Below are positions 32,116-42,928 of a stretch of DNA of 64,000 nucleotides, one piece after another. The stretch lies in NCBI GenBank assembly GCA_030686995.1, contig CM060693.1:121423228-121487227 (forward strand), read 5' to 3'. The notes under the pieces were generated by a model that made no database searches, was not told the DNA's origin, and worked only from the letters and a program-made list of their open reading frames with translations. A program made the translations under genes and the position numbers. Within the stretch, counting starts at the first letter, position 1. The number at the start of each line of letters is the position of its first letter. The stretch comes from Artemisia argyi. Taxonomy: Eukaryota > Streptophyta > Magnoliopsida > Asterales > Asteraceae.

Positions 32116-34827
32116 ATGGAGACAGAAACCAGTAACTCAAACATTGCTGCTAAGCTTCCAAAGCTTAAGTTGAATGACTTTGAGATGTGGAGGATAATGA
32201 TAGAACAATTCTTTATGGTCCAAGACTACACACTCTGGGAGATCATTATGGTTGGAAATTCTTTCAAACCAAGTTCTACTTCAGAGATGATTGGTGGCAA
32301 GGAAGTAATTAAGGTCAACACTGGACCTGTTACTAATGATGAAAGACTTCAACTGAAGAATGATTTGAAGGCCAGAGGTCTGTTGCTGATGACACTTCCC
32401 AGAGACCAAGTTGTAGCATTCAGCAAGTTCAAGACTGCAAAGACTCTCTTTGATGAGATCTGTGAAGTTTTTGGTGGTAATGATTCCACCAAGAAGACTC
32501 AAAAGACCCTGCTGAAGCAAACTTATGAAAACTTTGGTTCAACAAGTAATGAATCTCTTGATAGCATCTTCACAAGACTACAAAAGATTGTTTCTCAACT
32601 CACTGTTTTTGGAATTGAGGTGGAAAGGGAAGACCTCAATCTAAAGTTCTTAAGAAGCTTACCCTCTGAGTTTGGAACCAATGTTGCTGTGTGGGAAGAT
32701 AATCCAGAGTTGGAGACCATGAAACTTAATGACTTGTACAATAACTTCAAGGTTATTGAACAAAGATTGAAGAAAGCTGGCAAGATAAGTTCAAGTTCAG
32801 GAAGTGTTGCACTCATATCATCATCTCTTGATGATAGTTCAGATGAAGAAAGTGATAGTGATAATGATTGTGCTAACATTGTTGTTTCCACTGGTAGTGG
32901 AAGTGTTTCCACTGGTAGCTCAAAGAAACAGATTGCAGGGTTTAGTGATACTACCTTTTATGCTTTTATATCAAGTCAAGTGGGTGGTTCAATCCTCAAT
33001 CATGAGGATCTGGATCAAATTGATGAAGATGATATGGAGGAGATGGACATTAAATGGCAAGTGGCATTACTAAGCTTGAGGACAAAGAAGTTTTGGAAGA
33101 AGACTGGAAGAAAGATCAACATCAGTGGCAATGAAACAGTAGGTTTTGACAAAAAGAAGGTGGAGTGCTACAATTGTCATAAGAAGGGGCACTTTGCCAG
33201 AGAGTGTAGGAAGCCAAGGAAGTCTGACAACAGGTCAACTTGGTACAAGCAGGACAAGAAGAAGGAACCTACTACTGATGAGCCAAAGGGGCTATTGGCC
33301 ATTGATGGAGTGAGCTTTGATTGGAGCTTTATGACTAAGGAAGAGGAAGATGATTCAGAGTCTGCAATGGTTGCACTAATGGCTTTTTCTGAGTCTGAGG
33401 TACAAATTGATAATGCTTGTTCTAAATCTTGTATGGCCTTAAAAGAGTATGAGAAACTTAAAGCACAATTTAATGAGCAGCACATAGAGTTAACTCATAC
33501 TAATTATAACTTATCAAATCATAAAAGAGGCCTAAGTGTTTTAGAAACTCAATTAGAGCATTATAGGGCAAATGAATCTAAGTTCAATGATGATATTGCA
33601 GTATTAAGAAGAGACTTAGATTATCAGGTTGCTGTTAATAAGGTTCTTAGAGAAGAACTAGAAAAGGTTAAAGTAGCTAGTGAGAATATAATGATAACTT
33701 AGCAAACACTGGATCATCAATCCAAGTGTATTGATAAAATTTAGGAAGCCCAAATTGTGAGCAAAGCTAAATCAGGTCTTGGATACAAAACTGTTCCACC
33801 ACCTCTAAGAGGTGTTCCATCACCTCCTGGCATTGACTTAGCTCACACAGGTTTAGAAGAATTCTAGGAACCACCTATGACCTATGGACCAAAATTTGTT
33901 AAACCAGTTGAAATTGAAAAGGTTCAGGTTGAGGTTGATGTATTTGATAGTGCTAGTGACTCATCTCTTAAAGATGAAAATTTAAATGTTGAGTCTAAAC
34001 CTAGTGTTCCTGAGAATGTTAAAGTGGAGGTTAAGAGAAGTATTCCTGATGTAGTCAAAGAGAAGCCTAGGTCACAACCTAATTTCACTAGGCCCACTAC
34101 TAGATATGCAGAGATGTACAGAAGTAGGTCACCAACTCCTAGGAGCAATATGAGGAGTTGGAATCATGTCAAATCTAGGCAATTTGGTAGTGATTTTGTG
34201 TTCAATAACAAACCCTGTCATATATGTCGTAGCTTTAACCATTTGGCTTATAGTTGTACCTACCACTTGGGAAGAAGGGAAGTGTTTGGGAATACTAGGG
34301 TGAATGGACAAAATGCTAATAACTTAACTCACCCAAATCCACTTAGCAAGATGATTCCCAGGTCTGCTTTGCTTCATTCTGGCATTAGACCAATTTCCAC
34401 TGCTAGACCAGCAGTTTCCACTGCTAGACCAGCAGTTGCCACTGCCAGAAATAAAAACAGAGTTTACCCTAAGCCCCCTGTTACTACCTTTGTTAAATCA
34501 ACTCAAACAGGGAAAAAGACAAATTTTGAAACGAAAGTTAACAATAATCAGAAGTGGGTACCTAAAATTTCTAAGCCAGCAGTTTCCACTGCTAAGGTAG
34601 CAGTTACCACTGCAAGGCCAAAGGTTACCACTGGTGGGTCTGTTAACAAGAAAAGGGTAAATATGGGAAATGCTGTTAAGGCCTCAGCACGTTGGGAATG
34701 GAAACCAAAAGGAACCATCACCTCAAGCAATCCCAATGGTGTATCAATGACCTTTGATAGATATAATTATATTGATACACGAGGCAGATCCAAGTCATTT
34801 GTGGCTTGGGTCCCCAAAAGGAACTAA
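32116..34827 (+). pseudogene. Inner Copia gag, interrupted by three TAG codons
   Basis: One frame from the ATG at 32116 to TAA at 34825, broken only by TAG at 33700, 33742 and 33865. The N-terminal 250 residues form a UBN2-type Copia gag (LPKLKLNDFEMWRIMIEQFF start). A CX2CX4HX4C knuckle is at residues 351-364 (CYNCHKKGHFAREC), followed by an acidic stretch and a coiled coil (about 440-525). The part after the stops is basic and carries CHICRSFNHLAYSC, a possible second knuckle, and repeated VSTARPAVSTARPAVATA encoded by the element's TTTCCACTGC motif. All three stops could come from CAG by one C-to-T change. The product would assemble particles. Confidence 0.9.
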
Positions 34828-37800
34828 TTCCTTTATTTTGTGTGCAGGGACATTCAAAGACTAATAATGATCAAGGATACTCAGACAGTGGATGTTCCAG
34901 GCACATGACTGGCAATAAGTCCTATCTTTCAGACTTTCAACCTTATGATGGACAATTTATCAGCTTTGGAGGAGGAATTGGTGGAAAAGTTTTTTGCAAA
35001 GGAACAATCAAGGCTGGAAACATTGATTTTGAAGATGTGCAGTATGTGAAAGAACTCAAGTACAACCTCTTTAGTGTGTCTCAGATTTGTGACAAAAAGC
35101 ATAGAGTTCTATTCACAGAAGATGAATGCTATATCTTATCTAAGGATTATAAGCTTCCAGATGAATGTGACATTTTGCTTAAAATCCCTAGAAAAGGAAA
35201 TTTGTATAGCATTGACATGCAGAACATAGTGGCTAATAATGATGTTACTTGCTTGCTTGCTAAAGCCACTTTGGATGAATCAATGCTTTGGCATAGAAGA
35301 CTTGGTCATGTTAACTTCAAGACCATCAACAAGATTGTGAAAGATGGACTTGTCAGAGGTCTACCAGAGAAAAGACTTGAAAATGACCAAACTTGTGTTG
35401 CATGTCTCAAAAGAAAGCAACACAGAGCTTCATGCAAGACCAAGGCATTCAATTCAATCAATCATCCACTTTTTATGCTGCATATGGACTTGTTTGGTCC
35501 TACCTCTGTGAGCAGCATCAATTTGAAGAAGTATTGTCTAGTTGTAACTGATGATTTCAGTAGATTCACATGGATTTTCTTTTTAAGTAGTAAGGATGAA
35601 ACAACAGGCATTCTTAAGACATTCATCACACAAGTTGAAAATCAATTTGAAAAGAAAATCAAGATCATCAGGTGTGACAATGGAACAGAGTTTAAGAATA
35701 AAGTTATGGATGATTTCTGCAGAGACAAAGGTATTAAAAGAGAATTTAGTGTTGCAAGAACTCCTCAACAAAATGGAGTTGCTGAAAGAAGAAACAGAAC
35801 ACTAATTGAGGCTGCTAGAACCATGTTACCTGATTCCAAGCTTCCAGTGACTTTTTGGGCTGAAGCAGTTAACACTGCTTGTTACATTCAGAATAGGGTT
35901 TTAGTGGTCAAAACAAAGAACAAGACACCTTATGAGTTGTTCAGAGGAAGACCTCCTACTTTGGAGTTTATGAGACCATTTGGGTGTCATGTTACTATTC
36001 TCAATACCATTGATCATCTGGGCAAATTTGAAGAAAAGTCAGATGAAGGCTTCTTTGTTGGATACTCTATGGTTAGCAAGGCTTTTAGAGTTTATAACTT
36101 AAGAACAAAGAAGATTGAAGAGAACTTGCATGTTCAGTTTCTTGAAAATAAAGCAAACATGGCAGGTTCAGGACCAGATTGGTTATTTGATCTTGAAACA
36201 TTATCAAATACAATGAATTATGTTCCTCTCACTTCAAGTACTGGAGACAAAGATCTTGAAGATTCAGAAGAATTCATTGATGAAGATGAAGCTTGTAAAG
36301 ATGATGAAGATCAAATTGTTATGCCACTTTGGGACTTTGGTGATAATTCTGAAAAACCAAGTGATGCAGATGGTGTGAATAAAGAAATTCCTACTAGCAG
36401 TGGTAACTCAATTCCCACTGCTACACCAGAAGTTTCCACTGTAAGCCCAAATGTGGAACATACTTCACAGGAATCACCAAGTGATGATGTAGAGATCTCA
36501 AACATGCCTACAACATATGATATTCCTAGCACATCACAGTCTACCATTCACAAAGTGCATCCACTTGATAATGTTATTGGTGAACTTCAATCAGGTGTGA
36601 AGACTAGAAGACAGACAAATAAAGATGATATTCGTGGGTTCATAAGTGAAGTATATGAGTCCAAGAAACATAGTAAGAAGAATAAGTGTTTGTTTTTCTG
36701 TTTTCTCTCACAGGTGAAGCCTAAGAATGTGTATATGGCTCTAGGAGAATCTAGCTGGGTTGAAGCTATGCAAGAAGAGTTATTGCAGTTTAAACTTCAA
36801 AAGGTTTGGGTTCTTTGTGACTTGCCTGATGGTATGAAGGTCATTGGTACTAAATGGGTTTTCAGAAACAAGAAAGATGAAAGAGGCATTGTAATCAGGA
36901 ACAAAGCTAGATTAGTTGCTCAAGGATACACTCAAGAGGAGGGTATTGATTATGAAGAAGTGTTTGCTCCTGTTGCAAGGATTGAGGCTATTAGATTGTT
37001 CTTAGCCTATGCATCATTTATGGGCTTTACAGTCTATCAAATGGATGTTAAGAGTGTCTTTCTGTATGGAACTATTGATGAGGAGGTATATGTCTCTCAA
37101 CCTCCAGGCTTTGAAGATCCTCAACACCCAAATAAAGTTTATAAAGTGGTTAAGGCTCTTTATGGCTTACATCAGGCTCCAAGGAAGTGGTATGAAACCT
37201 TAGCTACCTATTTGTTGAAAAATGGGTTTCATAGAGGTAAAATTGATCAAACTTTGTTCATCAAGAAAGACAAGGGTGATATCCTACTTGTGCAAGTATA
37301 TGTTGATGATATTATCTTTGGGTCTACTAAGCAAGAGATGTGCAAAGAGTTTGAGAAGCTGATGAAAGATGAATTTCAAATGAGTTCTATGGGAGAACTT
37401 ACATTCTTTTTGGGGCTACAAGTACAACAGAGTAAGGAAGGCATATTTATCAGCCAAGACAAGTATGTGGCTGAGATTATTAAGAAGTTCAAGTTTACTG
37501 ATGCAAAATCTTCCAATACCCCTGCTGACAAGACCACTCACTTATTGTTGAAGAATGCTAGTGGTGATAATGTTGATGTTCACACTTACAGATCTATGAT
37601 TGGCTCTCTGATGTATCTTACTTCATCAAGGCCAGACATTATGTTTGCTGTATGTGCTTGTGCAAGATTTCAAGTGACTCCAAAGACATCACATATGACA
37701 GCAGTAGAAAAGATTTTTAGGTACTTGAAGACTTATCCTAATCTTGGATTATGGTATCCAAGAGACTCTCCAATGGAATTGATTACATACTCAGATAGTG

Positions 37801-38243
37801 ACTATGCTGGTGCAAGTTTGGATAGAAGATCAACTACTGGAGGATGTCAATTTCTTGGATGTAGATTAGTGTCATGGCAGTGCAAGAAGCAAACTATGGT
37901 GGCTACTTCAACCACTGAAGCAGAATATGTTGCAGCTGCTAGTTGTTGTGCTCAGATCCTTTGGCTTCAGAATCAATTATTAGACTATGGGTACAATTTC
38001 ATGAACACCATTATCTATATAGACAATAGTAGTACCATATGCATTATTAAAAATCCTGTGCAACACACTAAAACTAAACATATTGAAATTAGACATCACT
38101 TTATTAGAGATTGTTTTGAGAAAAAGCTTATTAATGTTGTCAAGATTCATACTGATGACAATTATGCTGATTTATTAACAAAAGGGCTTGATGTGGGTAG
38201 GTTTCAATACTTGGTAACAGGTATTGGAATGCTCAATCCATAA
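34806..38243 (+). CDS. Inner Copia pol: protease, integrase, reverse transcriptase, RNase H
   Basis: Uninterrupted frame of about 1,145 codons, offset -1 from gag and overlapping it by 22 bases, so translation needs a frameshift or a repaired indel. Protease DSGCS begins at residue 27. A GAG-pre-integrase HHCC domain (about 160-205) precedes an integrase with D228, D291 and E327, giving the DD35E spacing. Reverse transcriptase has [20 protein letters not shown] and the catalytic YVDD at 832-835. RNase H follows with TYSDSDYAG and [13 protein letters not shown], and ends [14 protein letters not shown]. All catalytic residues are present. It would copy RNA in the cytoplasmic particle and integrate cDNA in the nucleus. 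Confidence 0.95.
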   Translation: MGPQKELIPLFCVQGHSKTNNDQGYSDSGCSRHMTGNKSYLSDFQPYDGQFISFGGGIGGKVFCKGTIKAGNIDFEDVQYVKELKYNLFSVSQICDKKHRVLFTEDECYILSKDYKLPDECDILLKIPRKGNLYSIDMQNIVANNDVTCLLAKATLDESMLWHRRLGHVNFKTINKIVKDGLVRGLPEKRLENDQTCVACLKRKQHRASCKTKAFNSINHPLFMLHMDLFGPTSVSSINLKKYCLVVTDDFSRFTWIFFLSSKDETTGILKTFITQVENQFEKKIKIIRCDNGTEFKNKVMDDFCRDKGIKREFSVARTPQQNGVAERRNRTLIEAARTMLPDSKLPVTFWAEAVNTACYIQNRVLVVKTKNKTPYELFRGRPPTLEFMRPFGCHVTILNTIDHLGKFEEKSDEGFFVGYSMVSKAFRVYNLRTKKIEENLHVQFLENKANMAGSGPDWLFDLETLSNTMNYVPLTSSTGDKDLEDSEEFIDEDEACKDDEDQIVMPLWDFGDNSEKPSDADGVNKEIPTSSGNSIPTATPEVSTVSPNVEHTSQESPSDDVEISNMPTTYDIPSTSQSTIHKVHPLDNVIGELQSGVKTRRQTNKDDIRGFISEVYESKKHSKKNKCLFFCFLSQVKPKNVYMALGESSWVEAMQEELLQFKLQKVWVLCDLPDGMKVIGTKWVFRNKKDERGIVIRNKARLVAQGYTQEEGIDYEEVFAPVARIEAIRLFLAYASFMGFTVYQMDVKSVFLYGTIDEEVYVSQPPGFEDPQHPNKVYKVVKALYGLHQAPRKWYETLATYLLKNGFHRGKIDQTLFIKKDKGDILLVQVYVDDIIFGSTKQEMCKEFEKLMKDEFQMSSMGELTFFLGLQVQQSKEGIFISQDKYVAEIIKKFKFTDAKSSNTPADKTTHLLLKNASGDNVDVHTYRSMIGSLMYLTSSRPDIMFAVCACARFQVTPKTSHMTAVEKIFRYLKTYPNLGLWYPRDSPMELITYSDSDYAGASLDRRSTTGGCQFLGCRLVSWQCKKQTMVATSTTEAEYVAAASCCAQILWLQNQLLDYGYNFMNTIIYIDNSSTICIIKNPVQHTKTKHIEIRHHFIRDCFEKKLINVVKIHTDDNYADLLTKGLDVGRFQYLVTGIGMLNP

Positions 38244-38516
38244 ACTTTTGATGTCTAAATACTTTTCAGTGTTGCAGGATACTTTTTAGGTACTCATATT
38301 GTTTGTATTGTATGTATGGTTTTCTACTAACTTGTATGCAGAGTTATCAAGAGCACAGTGGTAATTAACATACAACAGTGGAAAGATTAGTGATAATAGA
38401 AAGCAGAAAAGAGTACTTTTATTGATTATTTAGAAGAAGTACATCACATCCATCAACAAAAGATTGTCACCAAACAAGAAAACCATTACATCTGACATGA
38501 CCCTACAACCTAACAC
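38244..38516. other. Space between pol stop and antisense ORF stop
   Basis: Contains two inverted CCACTG motifs (about 38356 and 38375) and, on the minus strand, AATAAA at 38424-38419. Confidence 0.7.
38419..38424 (-). terminator. Poly(A) signal of the antisense unit
   Basis: Minus strand AATAAA about 95 bases after the antisense ORF stop. Confidence 0.55.
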
Positions 38517-38975
38517 CTACTCCATAGGTTTCTTTCCTTTTCCCTCATACTGATGCTTGCCCTTGGAAATTTTCTTTCTCTTGTCATCAAAAGAAAGTTG
38601 TTTCCTTGGACAAGCAAGTCCCAGAACTTGCTTGGGAGGCCTTAGTGCTTGAGTAGGCTTGTCTACAGCTGGCCACTTCATGTTGTTCATTGCAGTTGTC
38701 AATGCTGTGGTGAGAGCCTTTGGAAGTTCTTTGGAAAGATCAAAGGTTGGATCATTCTCATCATCAGGTGAAGAGCTTGAATAAAACTCTAGGGATGGAG
38801 CAGGATCAGCTGATATCTTCTTATTGGGCTTCATGGTTGAAGATGTAGCAGTTGCAGCACTTGGTGGAAAATATCCATTCCATCCAGCAGAGAGTTCTTC
38901 AGAGTCTGAACAGGAACTGATTTCCTCATCTGAAGTGTCATCAGAGGAGATGTATATTATTGGAAACCAACTCAT
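38517..38975 (-). CDS. Antisense ORF inside the inner Copia, 152 aa
   Basis: Runs ATG (38975) to TAG (38517) against the element's direction. The N-terminus is acidic and serine rich (SSDDTSDEEISSCSDSEELS), the middle contains AGWNGYFPPSAATATSS and repeated LTTALTTAM, and the C-terminus is lysine rich (KRKKISKGKHQYEGKGKK), a possible nuclear localisation signal. No known domain recognised; no membrane segment. A minus-strand TATA box (39050-39041) and poly(A) signal frame it as a separate transcription unit. Similar antisense additional ORFs are known from some plant LTR retrotransposons in general; function unknown. Could be a nuclear factor or merely a captured gene. Confidence 0.65.
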   Translation of the reverse strand: MSWFPIIYISSDDTSDEEISSCSDSEELSAGWNGYFPPSAATATSSTMKPNKKISADPAPSLEFYSSSSPDDENDPTFDLSKELPKALTTALTTAMNNMKWPAVDKPTQALRPPKQVLGLACPRKQLSFDDKRKKISKGKHQYEGKGKKPME

Positions 38976-39040
38976 GATAATGTATAGGGTTTGTGTTTAT
39001 TGAAGAAGATTGTTGATGAAAGATAAAAGATGTTGAGCCC

Positions 39041-39050
39041 CCTTTTATAT
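39041..39050 (-). promoter_or_regulatory. TATA box for the antisense ORF
   Basis: ATATAAAAGG on the minus strand, 66 bases before the antisense ATG, which is a normal core-promoter distance. Confidence 0.6.
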
Positions 39051-39829
39051 GCAAAGTCAAGGTCGGATTCTAATTAATGAAGGATATTTACTCCTACTTG
39101 TTTTGGTAGGTTGGAGGAGTAAATTTGGTTATTATCGGGTTGACTTTTGGAAGATATTTTTGTGAATAGTAACTTGGTTAAAAAGTTACTTTGGGTTACT
39201 TATTATGGGTTAAGTTGGAAGTTACTTAGGCTTGCATCAAACAACCCATATTATTGGAGTCATTGGAGTAATAAGGTGTGTATCATGAACATACAACAAA
39301 TGGTTATTGATTCACCATGTCTAATCCACATAAGAATCAACTAGTCCAGAGCAAACGGCTACTGGTAAAGACTTATCAAATCCGTTTATGGTTGATAGTT
39401 TACCAAAAACTAGGTTATCAACTCACCATACATCCATGTGATCAAGAGTTGGCTAGTCCATAGCAAACGGCTAATGGTAAAGACATATCAAATCCGTTGA
39501 TAGCTGGTAGTTTGCTAAAAACTATGATAAGAGCAGCAAATTTTCATGTTTTATTAACCACTGCTCTTTGATATGTTGTGAAAATTTTACCACTGCTAGT
39601 TCATTCGTTACCACTGCAAGAGTAATTTTTCCACTGATGAACTAGCCGTTACAACTGTTATGTCAGTAATCCATTTTTTACTAGCCGTTGTAAAAAATAA
39701 CCGTCATTCCTTATTAATAGGGTAAAATCTTTTGTGAATTATCTACTTACTTATTATAAATTATTCTTTTTACAAAGACAATTCTTTCTAAAGATAATTC
39801 ACATTACGCATCTCCTCAAACCCTATTAG
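39051..39829. promoter_or_regulatory. Divergent intergenic region between antisense ORF and ORF3
   Basis: No ORF of note. Two direct copies of about 75 bp containing AGCAAACGGCTA (39342-39414 and 39451-39526), then TTAACCACTGC, TTTACCACTGC, GTTACCACTGC and TTTCCACTGA (39553-39637). The layout looks like a bidirectional promoter. Confidence 0.6.
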
Positions 39830-39836
39830 TATAAAT
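39830..39836 (+). promoter_or_regulatory. Possible TATA box for ORF3
   Basis: TATAAAT 67 bases before the ORF3 ATG, in a sense orientation separate from the LTR promoter. Confidence 0.45.
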
Positions 39837-39902
39837 TGATCATCATACGGCTTGCTTTTTATCTTGATTACTAACACTTTCATTCTCTTTTTCACACATA
39901 TC

Positions 39903-42839
39903 ATGGCGATTCTAAAATTTGTCGAGGAGCACAACCAAGTGGCCTACTTACAAAAGTCAAACGAGAAGAGTGGCCCTGTTTTTCATCAGATTGTGGATTT
40001 TCTAAACACAACTCATATAAGGTATGCCTTAACTATTAATCCCACAATCTATGTCTCTCGTATCAAACAGTTCTGGAACACTGTGGAGTCCATAACTCTT
40101 GAACAGGGAGACGCACAAGAATCTGTGGATGCTCTAAGAGCCACAGTTGATGGGGTAACTATTGATGTTACTGAGTCATCTTTGCGGAGAATTCTCCAAT
40201 TGGATGATCTAAATGGTATCATCACATTACCTAATTCAGAAATTTTCACTAATATTGCTTTAATGGGGTATGATACATCAGAACAAAAAGTCACTTTTAG
40301 AAAAGGATGCTTTTGTCCCCATTGGAGATTTTTCATTCATACTCTTTTACATTGCCTAAGTCCTAAGAAAACATCTTATGAACAATTTGCATCAACCATG
40401 GCTTATCCTTTGGTTTGTTTGGCAATAGATAGGACTTTCAATTTTTCAAAGTTTATTTTCAGTAATATGAAAGGCAATGTAAAGAGTCCATATAAATTTT
40501 TGATGTATCCAAGGTTTGTGCAAGCAGTGTTAAATGAGTTTCAACTGCACCCTCACAAAAGAATTTATGAACCTTCCACTCTTAAGCCAAAAGTTATTCA
40601 AAATATGTCTAAGGCTTCAGAACTTTGGAATGGGGAGGTTCATCCACTTTTCCCTCAAATGCTTGCTAAAATTTCTCAAGTACAGGGTGAGGATGCACCA
40701 ATCCCAGCTGCATCTCAAAACACACCCACTATTGTTGTTCCACCAATTCAACATACCCCTGCAATCACTCACACTTATGAGAGAAGGTCTAAACAGCCAA
40801 CTCCTCTCATCTCAACATTGCATGTTACTGAACCTTTTGGTTTAGGAACAAGCAGTGGTGGTTCAAGGCTTAATCCTAGTCCAACTAGGGACGAGCCTGA
40901 ATCCATGCCTCATGATTCACCTCTCCCAGCAGGTTACACAGTTGGAAGTGATGAAGGCAGTGTGCAACAAACTGAATTGATGGACATTTGTACCAAGTTA
41001 GTCAAGCAGGTTCAAGCTCTGGAGAAAGACCTGGCACAGACCAAAGAACAACATGCCACAGAGCTGAAGACATTGAAGGATGAGATTCATAAATTGCAGA
41101 ATGAAGTTGAGAATCTCAAGAAGCAAAGATCTCAGGTTGTATCATCATCTTCTTCACCTTCAGATGAGTTTTCTGCAAGTTCTACTAAAGTTTTGGGAGA
41201 TTCTTCCAAACAGGGGAGGAAAATAGATGCAGAGCTTAAGGGGAGGAGTAAAAATTTTGATAAAGACTTTGCTGAGCTCAATGATTCTGATAAGGCTCAG
41301 GCAAAAGATGATGTAGCTGAGACTGAGGGGAGAAAATTGGATTTTGAAGATATGGATGCTGATGCAGGTTTTAACTTTTATGATTTAGTTAGAACTGCTC
41401 AACCAATTTCCACTGAAGTAGAACAAGTTCCCACTGATCAATCTTTTCCCACTGCAAAAGAAAAGGTTACCACTGCTACTCAAGAAGTTACCACTGCAGA
41501 AGAAGAAGCTGCCAGAATAAGATCAGTTAAAGGAAAGGCTATTGTAGATGCTTCAGATCAAGAGACAAGAAAGATTTCTAAGCATGAACAAGCTCAGATT
41601 GATTTTGATGCAAGATTAGCAGAGCAACAACAAGCTGAAGAGTATGAAAGAAAGAAAAAGCTTAAAGAAGATGAAGTTGCTAGCTTTATGGAAGCAACTA
41701 GGTTAGATAAACTTGAAGCAGTAATGGCACAACCACTTTCAGTTGTTTCACCTATGATCATGCATGAGAAACCTCCATTGTTCACTTATGTGCCTACAGA
41801 AGAGGAGATTGACTATTTGGTTAATAATGATCAGATTATCAGGAAGAAGGCTATTGAGTTAATTGCTAATACAACCTTGAATGAAGAACAAAGGTCTGCT
41901 CAACTTAAAGATTTCATTCAGATGAAGAATCAGCAGGCTCTTGATGAAATCATTGGGGATGTTAGAAAAGGTCAAAAGAAGTCAAGAAAACCTACAAAGG
42001 CACAAATTATTGCTGAGATGAAGACTTTTTGTTGCCATGTTGGTAATATGAAGATGGCTCAATTCAAAGGAATGCCACATGATCAGATTGAAGGAATTTA
42101 TTACAGAATCAAAAGACAAGATAGTAAATTCATTCCAATGGATCAAGAACCAATAGTTATGAAGACAAAAAGGACTGGACAGAGTCTTGAATCAAAAGAT
42201 GGAAAGAAGTTGAAGACTCAGAAATCATCTCAAGCAACAGAGGGTCCCAGCAAGTTGACAGAAGAGCAAGTTACAAACATGTTATTCATAGAGACTGATG
42301 TTCTTAATATTGAACCTATACAAGCAAGATATCCAGTAGTTGGTTGGGAAATCTTTTCTGATAGTTTTGGTGTTGCCTGGAAGATCATCAGAACTGGAAG
42401 TGTCACAAACATTTGTAGAGACTTTGAAGATATTGTTAGATGTTGTGATAGAGAAGATTTGGATACCTTGTGGAGAATTGTTCAAGATCAGTTTAAGAAG
42501 GATGAACTTGTTGATGTCAAAGCTAAGGAGTTATGGGTTCACTTCAGAAGACTATATGAACCTGACCCAAGTGATAGGTATTGGAGATTTGAAGCTCATG
42601 GTACAAGAACTTTGTGGAAATTCTATGATTCAAGTTCTGTGCATCATGTTTCTACTCAAGATGGAGTTGATGTCTTTATGCTGGCTGAGAAAGAATATCC
42701 ATTGAGAGCTGGAGTATTAACAGTGATGTTGTCAGAGAAGCTTAGGTGCTGGGAAAGAACTGAAGTCATAGATGATTTACTACAAAGGATTTATGATCAA
42801 AGTGTGAGAGCTGATAGAGAGTTAAGAAGAAAAAGATAA
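39903..42839 (+). CDS. Inner Copia ORF3, 978-aa protein of unknown function
   Basis: An intact frame after pol, started at the ATG of MAILKFVEEHNQVAYL; the upstream extension has no ATG. Residues 1-240 form a globular region (FHQIVDFLNTTHIRYALTIN, then HWRFFIHTLLHCLS and TFNFSKFIFSNMKG) of the kind I recall in Asteraceae Copia proteins and loosely in plant transposon-associated domains. A Pro/Ser-rich linker follows, a coiled coil at about 356-412, motif-encoded VPTDQSFPTAKEKVTTATQE near 510-530, a Lys/Glu helix region near 570-640, and a conserved-looking C-terminal 190 residues rich in Trp and Arg. No signal peptide or membrane segment, so an envelope role is unlikely. It could be a motif-binding or chromatin factor; that is speculation. 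Confidence 0.85.
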   Translation: MAILKFVEEHNQVAYLQKSNEKSGPVFHQIVDFLNTTHIRYALTINPTIYVSRIKQFWNTVESITLEQGDAQESVDALRATVDGVTIDVTESSLRRILQLDDLNGIITLPNSEIFTNIALMGYDTSEQKVTFRKGCFCPHWRFFIHTLLHCLSPKKTSYEQFASTMAYPLVCLAIDRTFNFSKFIFSNMKGNVKSPYKFLMYPRFVQAVLNEFQLHPHKRIYEPSTLKPKVIQNMSKASELWNGEVHPLFPQMLAKISQVQGEDAPIPAASQNTPTIVVPPIQHTPAITHTYERRSKQPTPLISTLHVTEPFGLGTSSGGSRLNPSPTRDEPESMPHDSPLPAGYTVGSDEGSVQQTELMDICTKLVKQVQALEKDLAQTKEQHATELKTLKDEIHKLQNEVENLKKQRSQVVSSSSSPSDEFSASSTKVLGDSSKQGRKIDAELKGRSKNFDKDFAELNDSDKAQAKDDVAETEGRKLDFEDMDADAGFNFYDLVRTAQPISTEVEQVPTDQSFPTAKEKVTTATQEVTTAEEEAARIRSVKGKAIVDASDQETRKISKHEQAQIDFDARLAEQQQAEEYERKKKLKEDEVASFMEATRLDKLEAVMAQPLSVVSPMIMHEKPPLFTYVPTEEEIDYLVNNDQIIRKKAIELIANTTLNEEQRSAQLKDFIQMKNQQALDEIIGDVRKGQKKSRKPTKAQIIAEMKTFCCHVGNMKMAQFKGMPHDQIEGIYYRIKRQDSKFIPMDQEPIVMKTKRTGQSLESKDGKKLKTQKSSQATEGPSKLTEEQVTNMLFIETDVLNIEPIQARYPVVGWEIFSDSFGVAWKIIRTGSVTNICRDFEDIVRCCDREDLDTLWRIVQDQFKKDELVDVKAKELWVHFRRLYEPDPSDRYWRFEAHGTRTLWKFYDSSSVHHVSTQDGVDVFMLAEKEYPLRAGVLTVMLSEKLRCWERTEVIDDLLQRIYDQSVRADRELRRKR

Positions 42840-42918
42840 GTGTTTGGAAGAATTCCCATATCCTCATGTTTACTGAATACTTGAAGAAACTTATTGATTT
42901 ATGTATTAATCATAAGTT

Positions 42919-42927
42919 AGGGGAGGA
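42919..42927 (+). promoter_or_regulatory. Inner Copia polypurine tract
   Basis: AGGGGAGGA, one base before the 3' LTR. Confidence 0.9.
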
Positions 42928-42928
42928 T

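Noticed and set aside
34806..34827. CCCCAAAAGG at the gag-pol overlap as a canonical -1 slippery site
   Set aside because: The run is not in the X XXY YYZ register relative to gag codons.
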